Below are positions 1-8,565 of a DNA stretch of 64,000 nucleotides, piece by piece (within the stretch, counting starts at the first letter, position 1; each line of letters begins with the position of its first letter). The notes below the pieces were generated by a model, which was not told where the DNA came from, searched no databases, and was given only the letters and a program-made list of their open reading frames with translations. The stretch is from contig NZ_JZUE01000006.1 of assembly GCF_000969605.1 (NCBI RefSeq), positions 62,001-126,000 on the forward strand. The letters are read 5' to 3'. Both the position numbers and the translations under genes were made by a program. This stretch comes from Aquincola tertiaricarbonis (GTDB lineage: Bacteria > Pseudomonadota > Gammaproteobacteria > Burkholderiales > Burkholderiaceae_C).

Positions 1-52
1 GCTGGTGCTGCGGCCCCGCGGCCTGAGCGCCGGCCCGGCAGGAGCGCACTGA
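1..52 (+). CDS. livH: Branched-chain amino acid-type ABC permease, C-terminus (partial)
   Basis: Only the last 16 codons are present, reading LVLRPRGLSAGPAGAH and ending in the TGA at 50-52. An 'RPRGL' type tail after a hydrophobic stretch is typical of LivH/LivM permeases of branched-chain amino acid-type ABC transporters, which end just after the last membrane helix. The stop overlaps the start of the following livM gene (TGATG), which is the usual livH-livM arrangement. The identification rests on this tail plus context; the gene starts before the window. Confidence 0.7.
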   Translation, partial: LVLRPRGLSAGPAGAH

Positions 53-1077
53 TGCAGCACGCACAACACCCGCGCTCCATGGCGCGCACCGTCGGCCTGC
101 CGCTGGCCGCCGCCCTCGTGCTGGCCGCGCCGATGCTGTTCGGCGGCAGTGGCTCTGTCTACAGCGCCGCGGTGCTGATCGCCATCTTCGCGGTGATGGC
201 CTATGGTCTGGACATCGTGGTGTCCGACCTGGGCGAGGTGAGCCTGGCGCACACCGTGTTCTTCGCCTCGGGCAGCTACACCACCGCACTGCTGGCCACG
301 CGCGGCGGCTTCGGTGCCTGGGCCACGCTGGGCGGCACCATCGTGGTGGCACTGCTGCTGGCGCTGCTGATCGGCCTGGTGACGCTGCGGCTGCGCGAGT
401 TCGTGTTCTCGCTGGTCACCTATGCGGTGGCGGTGGTGGCGATGTCGCTGGCGGCCAACTGGCAGTTCCTCGGCGGCTCCGACGGTCTGCGCGGCATCCC
501 GCTGCTGGACCTCTCCTTCGCCGGCCTCACGCTCACTGCGCGCAACGACCGCGAGCTGTGGCCCTATGCCTTCGCGGTGCTGCTGGCCACGGTGTACCTG
601 GTGGACCGCTTCCGCCATTCAAGGCTGGGCGCGGCGGCCATCATGACCCACCTGAATCCGCGGCTGGCCACCATGGGCGGCATCGACCCGGCGCGGGTGC
701 GGCTGCAGGTGTTCCTGCTGTCGGCGCCGATCAGCGCCGCGGCCGGCTGGTTGTATGCCTACCAGCGCGCCTACGTCAGCGCCGACGTGCTGGAGAACTA
801 CTTCCTCATCCTGATGCTCACCGCCGTGGTGCTGGTGGGCCGCCGCCAGCTGCTGGGGCCGCTGCTGGCCACCGCGCTGGTGCTGGTGCAGGAGAAGTTC
901 TTCTCGCTGGGCGGCTACGTCGACAAGATCATCCTGGGCACCGTGCTCATCGCCGTGCTCGCCTTCTTCCCGCAGGGCCTGATGGGCCTGGCGCGGCCCC
1001 TCAAGCGCCTGTTCGGCCCGCGCCTCGCGGCACCCCGCACGGCCTCCACCCCACCCCCCGTTGGAGAACTCAAGTGA
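52..1077 (+). CDS. livM: Branched-chain amino acid-type ABC transporter permease LivM
   Basis: This 341-residue inner-membrane protein has many hydrophobic helices from residue 15 on and the LivM/HisM-like central region (around 90-130, LVTLRLREFVFSLVTYAVAVV, then GGSDGLRGIPLL). It would be one half of the membrane channel of an ABC importer, paired with the LivH-like protein ending at 52. The ATG overlaps the upstream stop by one base and the 3' end overlaps the next gene's GTG, so all three are probably co-translated. Because the rest of the run is CoA-dependent acid catabolism, the substrate is more likely an organic acid than an amino acid (inference). The ATP-binding and solute-binding genes are not in the window downstream and should lie upstream. 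Confidence 0.88.
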   Translation: MQHAQHPRSMARTVGLPLAAALVLAAPMLFGGSGSVYSAAVLIAIFAVMAYGLDIVVSDLGEVSLAHTVFFASGSYTTALLATRGGFGAWATLGGTIVVALLLALLIGLVTLRLREFVFSLVTYAVAVVAMSLAANWQFLGGSDGLRGIPLLDLSFAGLTLTARNDRELWPYAFAVLLATVYLVDRFRHSRLGAAAIMTHLNPRLATMGGIDPARVRLQVFLLSAPISAAAGWLYAYQRAYVSADVLENYFLILMLTAVVLVGRRQLLGPLLATALVLVQEKFFSLGGYVDKIILGTVLIAVLAFFPQGLMGLARPLKRLFGPRLAAPRTASTPPPVGELK

Positions 1078-2237
1078 GCGTCATCTGGAAACCCGCCCTC
1101 GACGACACCTCGGCGCGCTGGCAAGCGCTGGCCGACCAGCTCGGCCGCGAACGCTTCGCACCGCTGGCCCCCGAGCTGGACCGCGACCAGCGCTACCCTT
1201 GGGAAACCATCGAGGCGCTGGTGGAGCACAAGTTCACCGGCCTGTTCCTGCCCACGCAGTGGGGCGGTGAAGGCGCCAGCCTGGTGGCCACCGTGGCCGC
1301 GGTGGAGACGCTGGGCATGCACTGCGCCTCCACCGCCGCCATCATGTGCGCCTATCAGCTGGGCGCCTTCCCCATCCTGCTGGCCGGCACCGATGCGCAG
1401 AAGGACTTCTACCTGCGCGAGATGACCCAGGGCCGCGCCACCAGCTTCGCGCTGTCCGAGCGCATCGCCGGCTCCGACGCCGCGGCCATCGAGGCCACCG
1501 GCACGCAGGAAGGCGACGGCTGGCGCCTGAAGGGCGAGAAGTACTGGATCGGCAACGGCGGTGCATCGCGCTACTACGTGGTGTTCGTCAAGACCGACCC
1601 GGCCGCGGGCGGCCGGGGCATCAGCGCCTTCATGGTCGACAAGGAAGAGCCCGGCGCCGTCATCGACGAGCTGAACGACAAGATGGGCATCCGCGGCACC
1701 CAGACCAGCAACCTGAAGGTGGACCTGGTGGTGCCCGAGAGTGCCCGCATCGGCGAGCCCAATCGCGCGCTGCGGCTGGCGCTGCAGACGCTGAACGTCG
1801 GCCGCATCATGGTCTCGGCCCAGAGCCTGGGCCTGGCGCTGGCCGCCTACCGCGAGGCGTCGAGCCGCGCCGTGGCCCGCAAGACCTTCGGCCAGCCGAT
1901 CGGCGAGAACCAGGGCATCGGCTTCAAGCTGGCCGACATGGCCACCGAGATCTCCGCCGCCCGCATGGTGCTGTACGAGGCCGCACGGGCGTATGACCGC
2001 GGCGAGGACGTGTCCAACCTGGGCGCGATGGCCAAGCTCTTCACCAGCGAGGTGGCCCACCGGGCGGCCGACAATGCGGTGCAGATCTGGGGTGGGCTGG
2101 GGTACTGCAAGCCGACGGTGGCCGAGCGGCTGTACCGCGACCAGCGCATCCTCGAGATCTACGAGGGCTCCTCCGAGATCCAGCGGCTCGTGCTGTCGCG
2201 CGCGGTGCGCAAGGAGGCCGAAGAACGGGCCCACTGA
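1074..2237 (+). CDS. Acyl-CoA dehydrogenase
   Basis: A 387-residue flavoprotein of normal family length. It should oxidise an acyl-CoA to the 2,3-enoyl-CoA and pass electrons to ETF. It shows the FAD/substrate region (FALSERIAGSDAAAIEATG), the helical C-terminal domain with KTFGQPIGENQGIGFKLADM, and the classic catalytic-base motif YEGSSEIQR near the C-terminus, where the Glu is the general base. The start is the GTG at 1074, preceded by GGAGA at 1063-1067 and overlapping the livM stop. The open frame continues upstream into livM, but that extension has shadow composition. It is the first enzyme of the catabolic run; substrate unknown. Confidence 0.92.
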   Translation: MSVIWKPALDDTSARWQALADQLGRERFAPLAPELDRDQRYPWETIEALVEHKFTGLFLPTQWGGEGASLVATVAAVETLGMHCASTAAIMCAYQLGAFPILLAGTDAQKDFYLREMTQGRATSFALSERIAGSDAAAIEATGTQEGDGWRLKGEKYWIGNGGASRYYVVFVKTDPAAGGRGISAFMVDKEEPGAVIDELNDKMGIRGTQTSNLKVDLVVPESARIGEPNRALRLALQTLNVGRIMVSAQSLGLALAAYREASSRAVARKTFGQPIGENQGIGFKLADMATEISAARMVLYEAARAYDRGEDVSNLGAMAKLFTSEVAHRAADNAVQIWGGLGYCKPTVAERLYRDQRILEIYEGSSEIQRLVLSRAVRKEAEERAH

Positions 2238-2263
2238 CCCACGACACCACAGGCGAAGCGAAC

Positions 2264-2941
2264 ATGGCGGAACAGGCGCTGCAAAAGGCAACGGGCAACG
2301 ATTCGCGCGAGGAGATCCTGCGCGCGGCGGCCGAACTCTTCATGGAGTACGGCTTCGCCGCCACCTCCATCGACGCGGTGGCCGAGAAGCTGGGCGCCAC
2401 CAAGGGCCGCATCTACCACCACTACCGCAGCAAGGCCGACCTGTTCTTCGATGTGCAGGTGGCCGCGATGACCCGGCTGAACGACGAGGTGGAGCCGATC
2501 GCCCGCAGCGCGGGCGGCGCCATCGAGCGGTTGTCGGCCATGGCGCTGCGGCACACGCAGATCATCCTGAACGAGCTGCCGATGCAGAAGGTGGCCGTGC
2601 AGGGCCTGGAGCGCCACCTGCTGGGCGCCTCGGCCGCCACCAAGCGGCTGCGCTCGGTGGTGAAGATGCGTGACGACTACGAGACCCTGTTCGCCGAGGT
2701 GATCGACGCGGGCATCCGCGAAGGCGTGTTCATCGACCTGCCGGCCAAGCTGGCCACCAAGCCCTTCTTCGGGGCGCTGAACTGGGCCACCGTGTGGTTC
2801 AGCCAGCGCCGGCTGCAAAGCGCCGAAGCCATCGACGAGATCGCCCATGTGCTCGCCGCCTATGCGCTGCGCGGGCTCCTGAAAGTGCCACCCCATGAAG
2901 CAGCACGACAAAGCCCCCTTCTCCGACACGATCTGGGATGA
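2264..2941 (+). CDS. TetR/AcrR-family transcriptional regulator
   Basis: A 225-residue repressor-type protein with an N-terminal helix-turn-helix (about residues 15-62: EILRAAAELFMEYGFAATSI then a recognition helix ending KGRIYHHYRSKADLFF). The C-terminal ligand domain is all helical. It sits inside the catabolic run, and its last 47 bases overlap the start of the CoA ligase gene in another frame, so the regulator and ligase are probably translationally coupled. By analogy with TetR proteins next to acyl-CoA genes, an acyl-CoA or the free acid may be the inducer (inference). I see no clear operator directly upstream, but a palindrome at 9397-9406 downstream is a candidate target. Confidence 0.9.
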   Translation: MAEQALQKATGNDSREEILRAAAELFMEYGFAATSIDAVAEKLGATKGRIYHHYRSKADLFFDVQVAAMTRLNDEVEPIARSAGGAIERLSAMALRHTQIILNELPMQKVAVQGLERHLLGASAATKRLRSVVKMRDDYETLFAEVIDAGIREGVFIDLPAKLATKPFFGALNWATVWFSQRRLQSAEAIDEIAHVLAAYALRGLLKVPPHEAARQSPLLRHDLG

Positions 2942-4232
2942 ACGAGAGACCTGGTCGCGCGACCGCATCGAAAGCTTCCAGCTCGATGCCTTGCGCCACC
3001 AGCTGCAGCGTGTAGGCCAGACCAGCACGCACTACAGGAAGGTGTTCGCCGACCACGGCTTCCAGCCCGGCGACTTCAAGAGCTTTGCCGACCTGCGCAA
3101 GCTGCCCTTCACCCGCAAGTCCGACTACGTGGCCGGCCTGGCCGCCGAGCCGCCCTTCGGCAACCTGGCCGCCGTCCAACCCGGCGAGGCGGTGCGGGTG
3201 CACTTCAGCTCCGGCACCACCGCGGCACCCGCGCCGGTGCTGTGGACCCAGGCGGACATCGACCGCTGGGCCGACCTCTACGCCCGCTACCTCTATGCCC
3301 AGGGCCTGCGCCGCGGCGACGTGTTCCAGTGCATGTTCAATTACGCGTGGTTCGTGGGCGGCCTGGGCGCCACGCTGGCCGCGCAGCACCTGGGCGCGCT
3401 GGTGATCCCGGCCTCGTCCGGCGACACCGAGCGGCAGATCGAAAGCATCTTCCACTACGGCAGCCGCTGCGTGATCGGCACGCCGTCGTTCATGGCGCAC
3501 ATGGCCGAGGCCGCCGAGAAGCTGGGCCGCGACCTCACCACCTCGCAGGTGAAGATGGTGTGCGTGGGCGGCGAGCCCGGCGCCAGCATCCCCGGCACGC
3601 GCGAGCGCATCGAGCGCCAATGGGGCGCCAAGATGTTCGACTGCTACGGCGCGCTGGAATGCCAGCCGATCGGCTGGGACACCGCACTGCAGCTCGGCCC
3701 CACGCTGGCCGAGGACTTCATCTACGTCGAGATCCTGCACCCCGACACGCAGGAGCCGGTGGCCGACGGCGAACGCGGCGTGCTGGTGCTGACCCACCTG
3801 GACAAGCAGGCCTGCCCGCTGGTGCGCTGGTGGACCGGCGACATGGTGGTGCGCGACAGCAGCACCGCGCCCGATGGCCGCACCCATGCGCGGCTGAAGG
3901 GCGGCGTGCTGGGCCGGGCCGACGACATGATGATCATCCGCGGCGTGAACCTGTTTCCCACTGCGGTGGAAGACATCGTGCGGGCCTTCCCCGGCTTGAG
4001 CAACGAATACCTGCTGGTGACCGACGCCAGCGTGAAGGACCCGAAGACCGGCTTCCTCACCGGGGTGAAGCTGCGGGTGGAGCCCGCTTCCGGCGAGCCC
4101 AGCGCGGAGCTGGGCGAACGCCTGTCGCAGCGGCTGCGCGAGAAGCTGCAGGTGCGCTTCCATGTGGAGGTGGTGCCGACCGGCACGCTGCCGCGCACGG
4201 TGCACAAGGCCAAGCGCGTCATCCACGAGTAG
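2895..4232 (+). CDS. PaaK-like phenylacetate/aryl-CoA ligase (AMP-forming)
   Basis: A 445-residue adenylate-forming enzyme of the phenylacetate-CoA ligase group (typically about 430-440 residues). It would activate a carboxylic acid to its CoA thioester with ATP. Visible motifs are the P-loop-like SSGTTAAPAPVLWT (about 100), CYGALECQPIGWD (about 250), RWWTGDMVVRD and the hinge/C-terminal KGGVLGRADDMMIIRGVNLFP. The ATG at 2895 gives an N-terminus like the family's (SRDRIESFQLDALRHQLQ) and overlaps the TetR gene by 47 bases. It is probably the entry step of the pathway encoded around it. The substrate could be aromatic or aliphatic and cannot be told from sequence. Confidence 0.85.
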   Translation: MKQHDKAPFSDTIWDERETWSRDRIESFQLDALRHQLQRVGQTSTHYRKVFADHGFQPGDFKSFADLRKLPFTRKSDYVAGLAAEPPFGNLAAVQPGEAVRVHFSSGTTAAPAPVLWTQADIDRWADLYARYLYAQGLRRGDVFQCMFNYAWFVGGLGATLAAQHLGALVIPASSGDTERQIESIFHYGSRCVIGTPSFMAHMAEAAEKLGRDLTTSQVKMVCVGGEPGASIPGTRERIERQWGAKMFDCYGALECQPIGWDTALQLGPTLAEDFIYVEILHPDTQEPVADGERGVLVLTHLDKQACPLVRWWTGDMVVRDSSTAPDGRTHARLKGGVLGRADDMMIIRGVNLFPTAVEDIVRAFPGLSNEYLLVTDASVKDPKTGFLTGVKLRVEPASGEPSAELGERLSQRLREKLQVRFHVEVVPTGTLPRTVHKAKRVIHE

Positions 4233-4237
4233 GCCGC

Positions 4238-5350
4238 ATGCCGCTGCCCCGCACCCTGGCCGGCCGCAAGGTGGTCGACCTGTCGCAGTTCATCGCCGGG
4301 CCCACCGCGGCGATGTACCTGGCCGACTTCGGCGCCGAGGTCACCAAGGTGGAATCCGCTGCCGGTGACGGCGCGCGAACGCTGCCGGGCAATGCCTTCG
4401 GCAGCTACTACGCCCGCAGCTTCAACACCGGCAAGCAGAGCCGGGTGCTGAACCTGCGCGAGCCGGCCGAGCGTGCCGCCTTCGATGCGATGCTGCAGGA
4501 AGCCGACGCCTTCGTCTGCAACCTGGCGCCCGGCTCCTTGCAGGGCCTGGGGCTGGACGGGCCCACGCTGCGGGCGCGTTTTCCGCACCTGGTGGTGGTG
4601 CTGATCTCCGGCTACGGCCAGCAGGACAGCCGCGTGTGCATGGACACCATCGCGCAATGCGAATCGGGCTTCGCTTTGCTCAACGGCGACGAGGACGGCA
4701 CGCCGCGCCTGGCCACCGGCTGGCCGGTGGACATGTTCAGCGGCCTGTATGCCGGCTTCGCCTGCGCGATGGCGATGCTGGACCCGGCCCGCGGCGGCTG
4801 CCTGATCGACCTGTCGATGATGGAAGCCGCGGTGGCGATGATGGTCGGCCCGATGGTGCTGGCCATGAGCGAAGGCGATGCGCTGGCGCCGCCGATGGGC
4901 AACCGCGACCGCGCCTCGGCACCTTCCAGCATCTACCGCTGCGCCGACGGCTTCGTCTACATCCTGGGCGGGCTGGATGCCTACTGGGCGCGGCTGAAGC
5001 CGCTGGTGGCGCCCGATGCGGCTGACGCCCCGATTGCCGAACGCATCGCCCGTGCCGCCGAGTTCGATGCGCTGGTGGAAGCCTGGACACTGCCGCAACA
5101 GCGCGAGGACGTGCTGCGCCGCATGCAGGCGCTGCAGATTCCGGCCGGCAACGTGCGCCCGCCGGAAGAAGCGTTGCAGCTCATCCGTGCCATGCGACCG
5201 GGCGCCGTGAGCCAGGCGCTGCCCAGCGGCGAGCACGTGCCTGCCGCGCCCGCCCTGTTCGACGGCCTGCGCCTGCCGCGCAGCGCCACGCCCACCATCG
5301 GCGGCCCGCGCCGGCCGCTGCCTGATCCGGCTTCAAGGACCACCCCATGA
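4238..5350 (+). CDS. CaiB/BaiF (class III) CoA-transferase
   Basis: A 370-residue member of the family III CoA-transferases, which move CoA between carboxylic acids through a covalent aspartyl-CoA intermediate. The N-terminal Rossmann-like region (GRKVVDLSQFIAGPTAAMYL, GAEVTKVE) is clear. The catalytic Asp is Asp165 in PVDMFSGL, matching the ADYFSGL motif of CaiB. It is slightly shorter than the usual 390-410 residues. The ATG at 4238 lies five bases after the ligase stop, and the 3' end overlaps the SDR start by four bases. A second, divergent member follows at 6154, so the two may act on different intermediates. Confidence 0.87.
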   Translation: MPLPRTLAGRKVVDLSQFIAGPTAAMYLADFGAEVTKVESAAGDGARTLPGNAFGSYYARSFNTGKQSRVLNLREPAERAAFDAMLQEADAFVCNLAPGSLQGLGLDGPTLRARFPHLVVVLISGYGQQDSRVCMDTIAQCESGFALLNGDEDGTPRLATGWPVDMFSGLYAGFACAMAMLDPARGGCLIDLSMMEAAVAMMVGPMVLAMSEGDALAPPMGNRDRASAPSSIYRCADGFVYILGGLDAYWARLKPLVAPDAADAPIAERIARAAEFDALVEAWTLPQQREDVLRRMQALQIPAGNVRPPEEALQLIRAMRPGAVSQALPSGEHVPAAPALFDGLRLPRSATPTIGGPRRPLPDPASRTTP

Positions 5351-6150
5351 CCGAGACCCTGAACGACTTCCACGTGCTGCGGCCCGGGCTGCATGCCGGG
5401 CGCAGCGCCTTCATCACCGGCGCCGGCTCCGGCATCGGCCGCGGTATCGCGCTGCGGCTGCTGGGCCTGGGCATGGACGTGTTCGGCACCGGCCGCCGGC
5501 CCGAGGCGCTGGCCGAGACGGCCGATCTGGCCGCCGGCCTGCCCGGCACCTTCCGCCATGCGCCGTGCAACGTGCGCGAGACCGAGGCCATCGAGGCGCT
5601 GGTGCGCCAGGTGGGCGAGGCGCACGGCATCGACCTGCTGGTCAACAACGCGGGCGGCCAGTTCTTCGCGCCCGCCACCGGCATCAGCCGCCGGGGGTGG
5701 GATGCGGTGATCGACGTCAACCTGTCGGCCATCTTCGTCGTCACCAAGGCGGCCTATCCGTACCTGAAGGCGCGGCAGGGCGCGGTGGTCAACATCTCGC
5801 TGTCGGGCGTGGACCGCGGCTCGATGGGCATCGCCCACTCCATCGCCGCGCGGGCCGGCGTGCTGGGCCTGATGCGCACGCTGGCGCTGGAATGGGCGTC
5901 CGACCGCATCTCGCTCAACTGCATCGGCCCCGGCGCGGTGATCACCGAAGGCCTGGCCGGCGAAGCCGCGCAGGCCATGCTCGACCAACTGGTCAAGGCC
6001 ACGCCGATGGGCCGGCCCACGCAGGTGGACGAGGTGGCCGAGCTGGTGGCCTTCCTGGCCAGCCCGGCGGGCAAGCTGATGACCGGCCAGCTCATCCAGA
6101 TCGACGGCGCGGCCCATCTGGGCAGCGGCCTGCACATGCTGGCGGCCTGA
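5347..6150 (+). CDS. SDR-family oxidoreductase, 2,4-dienoyl-CoA reductase-like
   Basis: A 267-residue short-chain dehydrogenase/reductase with the nucleotide-binding TGAGSGIGRGI (residues 24-34) and NNAGG motifs. The usual catalytic Tyr-x-x-x-Lys is not conserved: aligned positions are Ser165 and Arg169 in HSIAARAGV. Replacement of the Tyr is a feature of 2,4-dienoyl-CoA reductase-type SDRs, which fits a CoA pathway. Predicted role: NADPH-dependent reduction of an unsaturated acyl-CoA, or another step in the same run. The start overlaps the preceding gene (ATGA). Confidence 0.82.
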   Translation: MTETLNDFHVLRPGLHAGRSAFITGAGSGIGRGIALRLLGLGMDVFGTGRRPEALAETADLAAGLPGTFRHAPCNVRETEAIEALVRQVGEAHGIDLLVNNAGGQFFAPATGISRRGWDAVIDVNLSAIFVVTKAAYPYLKARQGAVVNISLSGVDRGSMGIAHSIAARAGVLGLMRTLALEWASDRISLNCIGPGAVITEGLAGEAAQAMLDQLVKATPMGRPTQVDEVAELVAFLASPAGKLMTGQLIQIDGAAHLGSGLHMLAA

Positions 6151-6153
6151 CGC

Positions 6154-7377
6154 ATGGCCGGCGCACTCTCCCATCTCAAGGTGCTGGACCTGTCCCGCGT
6201 GCTGGCCGGCCCCTGGGCGGCCCAGCTGCTGGCCGACCTGGGCGCGGAAGTCATCAAGGTGGAACGCCCCGGCGTGGGCGACGACACCCGCAGCTGGGGC
6301 CCGCCCTTCCTGCAGGACAGCCAGGGCCAGGCCACCCGCGACGCGGCCTACTACCTGTGCACCAACCGCAACAAGCAGTCGGTGACCATCGACATCACCC
6401 AGCCCGAAGGCCAGCAGCTGGTGCGTGCGCTGGTGGCGCAGGCCGACGTGCTGATCGAGAACTACAAGCTCGGCGGCCTGGCGCAGTACGGGCTGGACTA
6501 CGCCTCGCTGAAAGCCGAGTTCCCCAGGCTGGTGTACTGCTCGATCACCGGCTTCGGCCAGACCGGGCCCTATGCGCCGCGCGCGGGTTACGACTTCCTG
6601 GTGCAGGCCATGGGCGGCCTGATGAGCGTGACCGGCCGGGCCGATGCCGAGGAAGGCGCAGGCCCGCTGAAGGTGGGGGTGGCGGTGACCGACATCCTCA
6701 CCGGCCTGTATGCCGCCAATGCCATCCAGGCCGCGCTGGCGCACCGGGACCGCACCGGCGAAGGCCAGCACATCGACCTGGCCCTGCTCGACGTGCAGGT
6801 GGCCTGCATGGCCAACCAGGCGATGAACTACCTGTACGGCGGCACGCCGCCGCGCCGGCTGGGCAACGGGCACCCGAACGTGGTGCCGTACCAGGACTTT
6901 CCGACCGCCGATGGCGACGTGATCATCGCGGTGGGCAACGACGCGCAGTTCGCCCGGCTGGCCGGCGTGCTGGGCCGGACCGAGTGGGCGAAGGACGAAC
7001 GTTTTGCCACCAACCTGGCCCGGGTCGCGAACCGGGTGGAGCTGGTGCGGCTGCTGCGCGAGCTGACGCTCAAGCGAAGCACCGCCGACTGGGTGGCTGC
7101 GCTGGAGGCCGCCGAGGTGCCCTGCGGCCCGATCAACAACATGGCCCAGGTGTTCGCCGACCCCCAGGTGCAACAGCGTGGCATGAAGGTCGAGGTGACG
7201 CATGCCACCGCCGGCGCCATTCCGTTGGTGGCCAACCCGATCAAGCTCTCGGCCACGCCGGTGGACTACCGGCAGGCGCCGCCCACGCTGGGCCAGCACA
7301 CCGACCAGGTGCTGCAGGCCACGCTGGGTCTGGACGCCGACCGCATCGACGCGCTGCGCGCGCGCAAAGTCATCTGA
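6154..7377 (+). CDS. CaiB/BaiF (class III) CoA-transferase, second copy
   Basis: A 407-residue family III CoA-transferase of normal length. It starts SHLKVLDLSRVLAGPWAAQLL, has GAEVIKVERP and GFGQTGPY, and its catalytic Asp is Asp180 in VTDILTGLYAAN. The C-terminal half carries the typical LLRELTLKRSTADWVAALE and PCGPINNMAQVFADPQV segments. This is closer to the general (succinyl- or acyl-donor) type than the 4238 copy. It lies three bases after the SDR stop and before two acyl-CoA dehydrogenase genes, in what looks like one operon. It probably swaps CoA onto the pathway acid from another thioester. Confidence 0.9.
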   Translation: MAGALSHLKVLDLSRVLAGPWAAQLLADLGAEVIKVERPGVGDDTRSWGPPFLQDSQGQATRDAAYYLCTNRNKQSVTIDITQPEGQQLVRALVAQADVLIENYKLGGLAQYGLDYASLKAEFPRLVYCSITGFGQTGPYAPRAGYDFLVQAMGGLMSVTGRADAEEGAGPLKVGVAVTDILTGLYAANAIQAALAHRDRTGEGQHIDLALLDVQVACMANQAMNYLYGGTPPRRLGNGHPNVVPYQDFPTADGDVIIAVGNDAQFARLAGVLGRTEWAKDERFATNLARVANRVELVRLLRELTLKRSTADWVAALEAAEVPCGPINNMAQVFADPQVQQRGMKVEVTHATAGAIPLVANPIKLSATPVDYRQAPPTLGQHTDQVLQATLGLDADRIDALRARKVI

Positions 7378-7390
7378 AGGGCGCCCGACC

Positions 7391-8545
7391 ATGATGTTCG
7401 ACAACCTGGGCCTCACCGCCCTGCCCGCCGAGGACGAAGCGCTGCGCGCGCCGGTGCGGGCCTTTCTGCAGGAAGCCACCGCGGGCATGCCGCCGGAGCG
7501 CCGCGCGCGCTCCTGGAGCGGCTTCGATGCGGCCTTCAGCCGCGCACTGGGCGAGCGCGGCTGGATCGGCCTGACGCTGCCGAAGGAACACGGCGGCGCC
7601 GGCCGCAGCCTGTTCGCCCGCTTCGTGCTGGTGGAAGAACTGCTGCGCGCCGGCGCACCGGTGGCCGCACACTGGATCGCCGACCGGCAAAGCGCTCCGC
7701 ACATCCTGAAGTTCGGCACGCCCGCACAGGCCGCCTTCTACCTGCCGCGCATCTGCCGCGGCGAGGCCTTCTTCTGCATCGGCATGAGCGAGCCGGGCAG
7801 CGGCTCCGACCTGGCCAGCGTGCGCACCCGCGCCACCCGCACCGCCAGCGGCTGGCGGCTCGATGGCCAGAAGATCTGGACCACCAATGCCCATCACTCG
7901 CACTACATGATCGCGCTGGTGCGCACCTCGGGCGATGCCGGCAGCCGGCACCAGGGCCTTTCACAGGTGATCGTGGACCTGAAGCTGCCGGGCATCACCA
8001 TCCGCCCGATCACCGACCTGACCGGCGATGCGCACTTCTGCGAGGTGTTCTTCGACGGCGTGGAACTGGCCGAAGACGCGCTCATCGGCAACGAAGGCGA
8101 CGGCTGGATGCAGGTGACCTCGGAGCTGGCCTATGAACGATCCGGCCCGGAGCGCATCTACTCCAGCGTGGTGCTGCTCGACGAATGGCTGAAGCACCTG
8201 CGCACGCAGCCCACGCCGTCGCAGCGCTCGATGGCGCTGGCCGGCCGGGTGCTGTCGGCCATGACGGTGCTGCGCGGGCTGTCGGTTTCGGTCAACGGCC
8301 TGCTGGCGCAGGGCCACAGCCCGGTGATCGAGGCTGCGCTGGTGAAGGACGCCGGCACCACGCTGGAACAGCTGCTGCCCGAGGCCATCGCCGACGTGCT
8401 GGGCGACGAGCCCGACGCGGTGCTGCCCGACGGCCTGCTGCGCACGCTGGCCTACGTGGCCCAGATCGCACCCACCTATTCACTGCGCGGCGGCACGCGC
8501 GAGGTGCTGCGCGGCATGATCGCCCGCGGCCTCGGCCTGCGCTGA
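7391..8545 (+). CDS. Acyl-CoA dehydrogenase (long-chain/steroid-type, GGT motif)
   Basis: A 384-residue acyl-CoA dehydrogenase. It has the N-terminal helical domain, the FAD-contact region FFCIGMSEPGSGSDLASVRT with KIWTTNAHHSHYMIALVR, and a C-terminal GGTREVLRGMIARGLGL. At the canonical catalytic-base site (YEG in the 1074 enzyme) this protein has Gly, as in 'GGTSEIQ' subfamilies where the base lies elsewhere or in a partner. It is followed after 20 bases by a shortened homologue at 8566. That tandem pairing suggests a heteromeric enzyme, as known for FadE pairs in steroid degradation (inference). Start: ATG at 7391; upstream extension rejected. Confidence 0.88.
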   Translation: MMFDNLGLTALPAEDEALRAPVRAFLQEATAGMPPERRARSWSGFDAAFSRALGERGWIGLTLPKEHGGAGRSLFARFVLVEELLRAGAPVAAHWIADRQSAPHILKFGTPAQAAFYLPRICRGEAFFCIGMSEPGSGSDLASVRTRATRTASGWRLDGQKIWTTNAHHSHYMIALVRTSGDAGSRHQGLSQVIVDLKLPGITIRPITDLTGDAHFCEVFFDGVELAEDALIGNEGDGWMQVTSELAYERSGPERIYSSVVLLDEWLKHLRTQPTPSQRSMALAGRVLSAMTVLRGLSVSVNGLLAQGHSPVIEAALVKDAGTTLEQLLPEAIADVLGDEPDAVLPDGLLRTLAYVAQIAPTYSLRGGTREVLRGMIARGLGLR

Positions 8546-8565
8546 AGCGCCTGCAAGGACAACCC

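Noticed and set aside
4981-7719. Open frame of 912 codons on the minus strand
   Set aside because: Shadow of the SDR and CoA-transferase genes, which have clear motifs on the plus strand.
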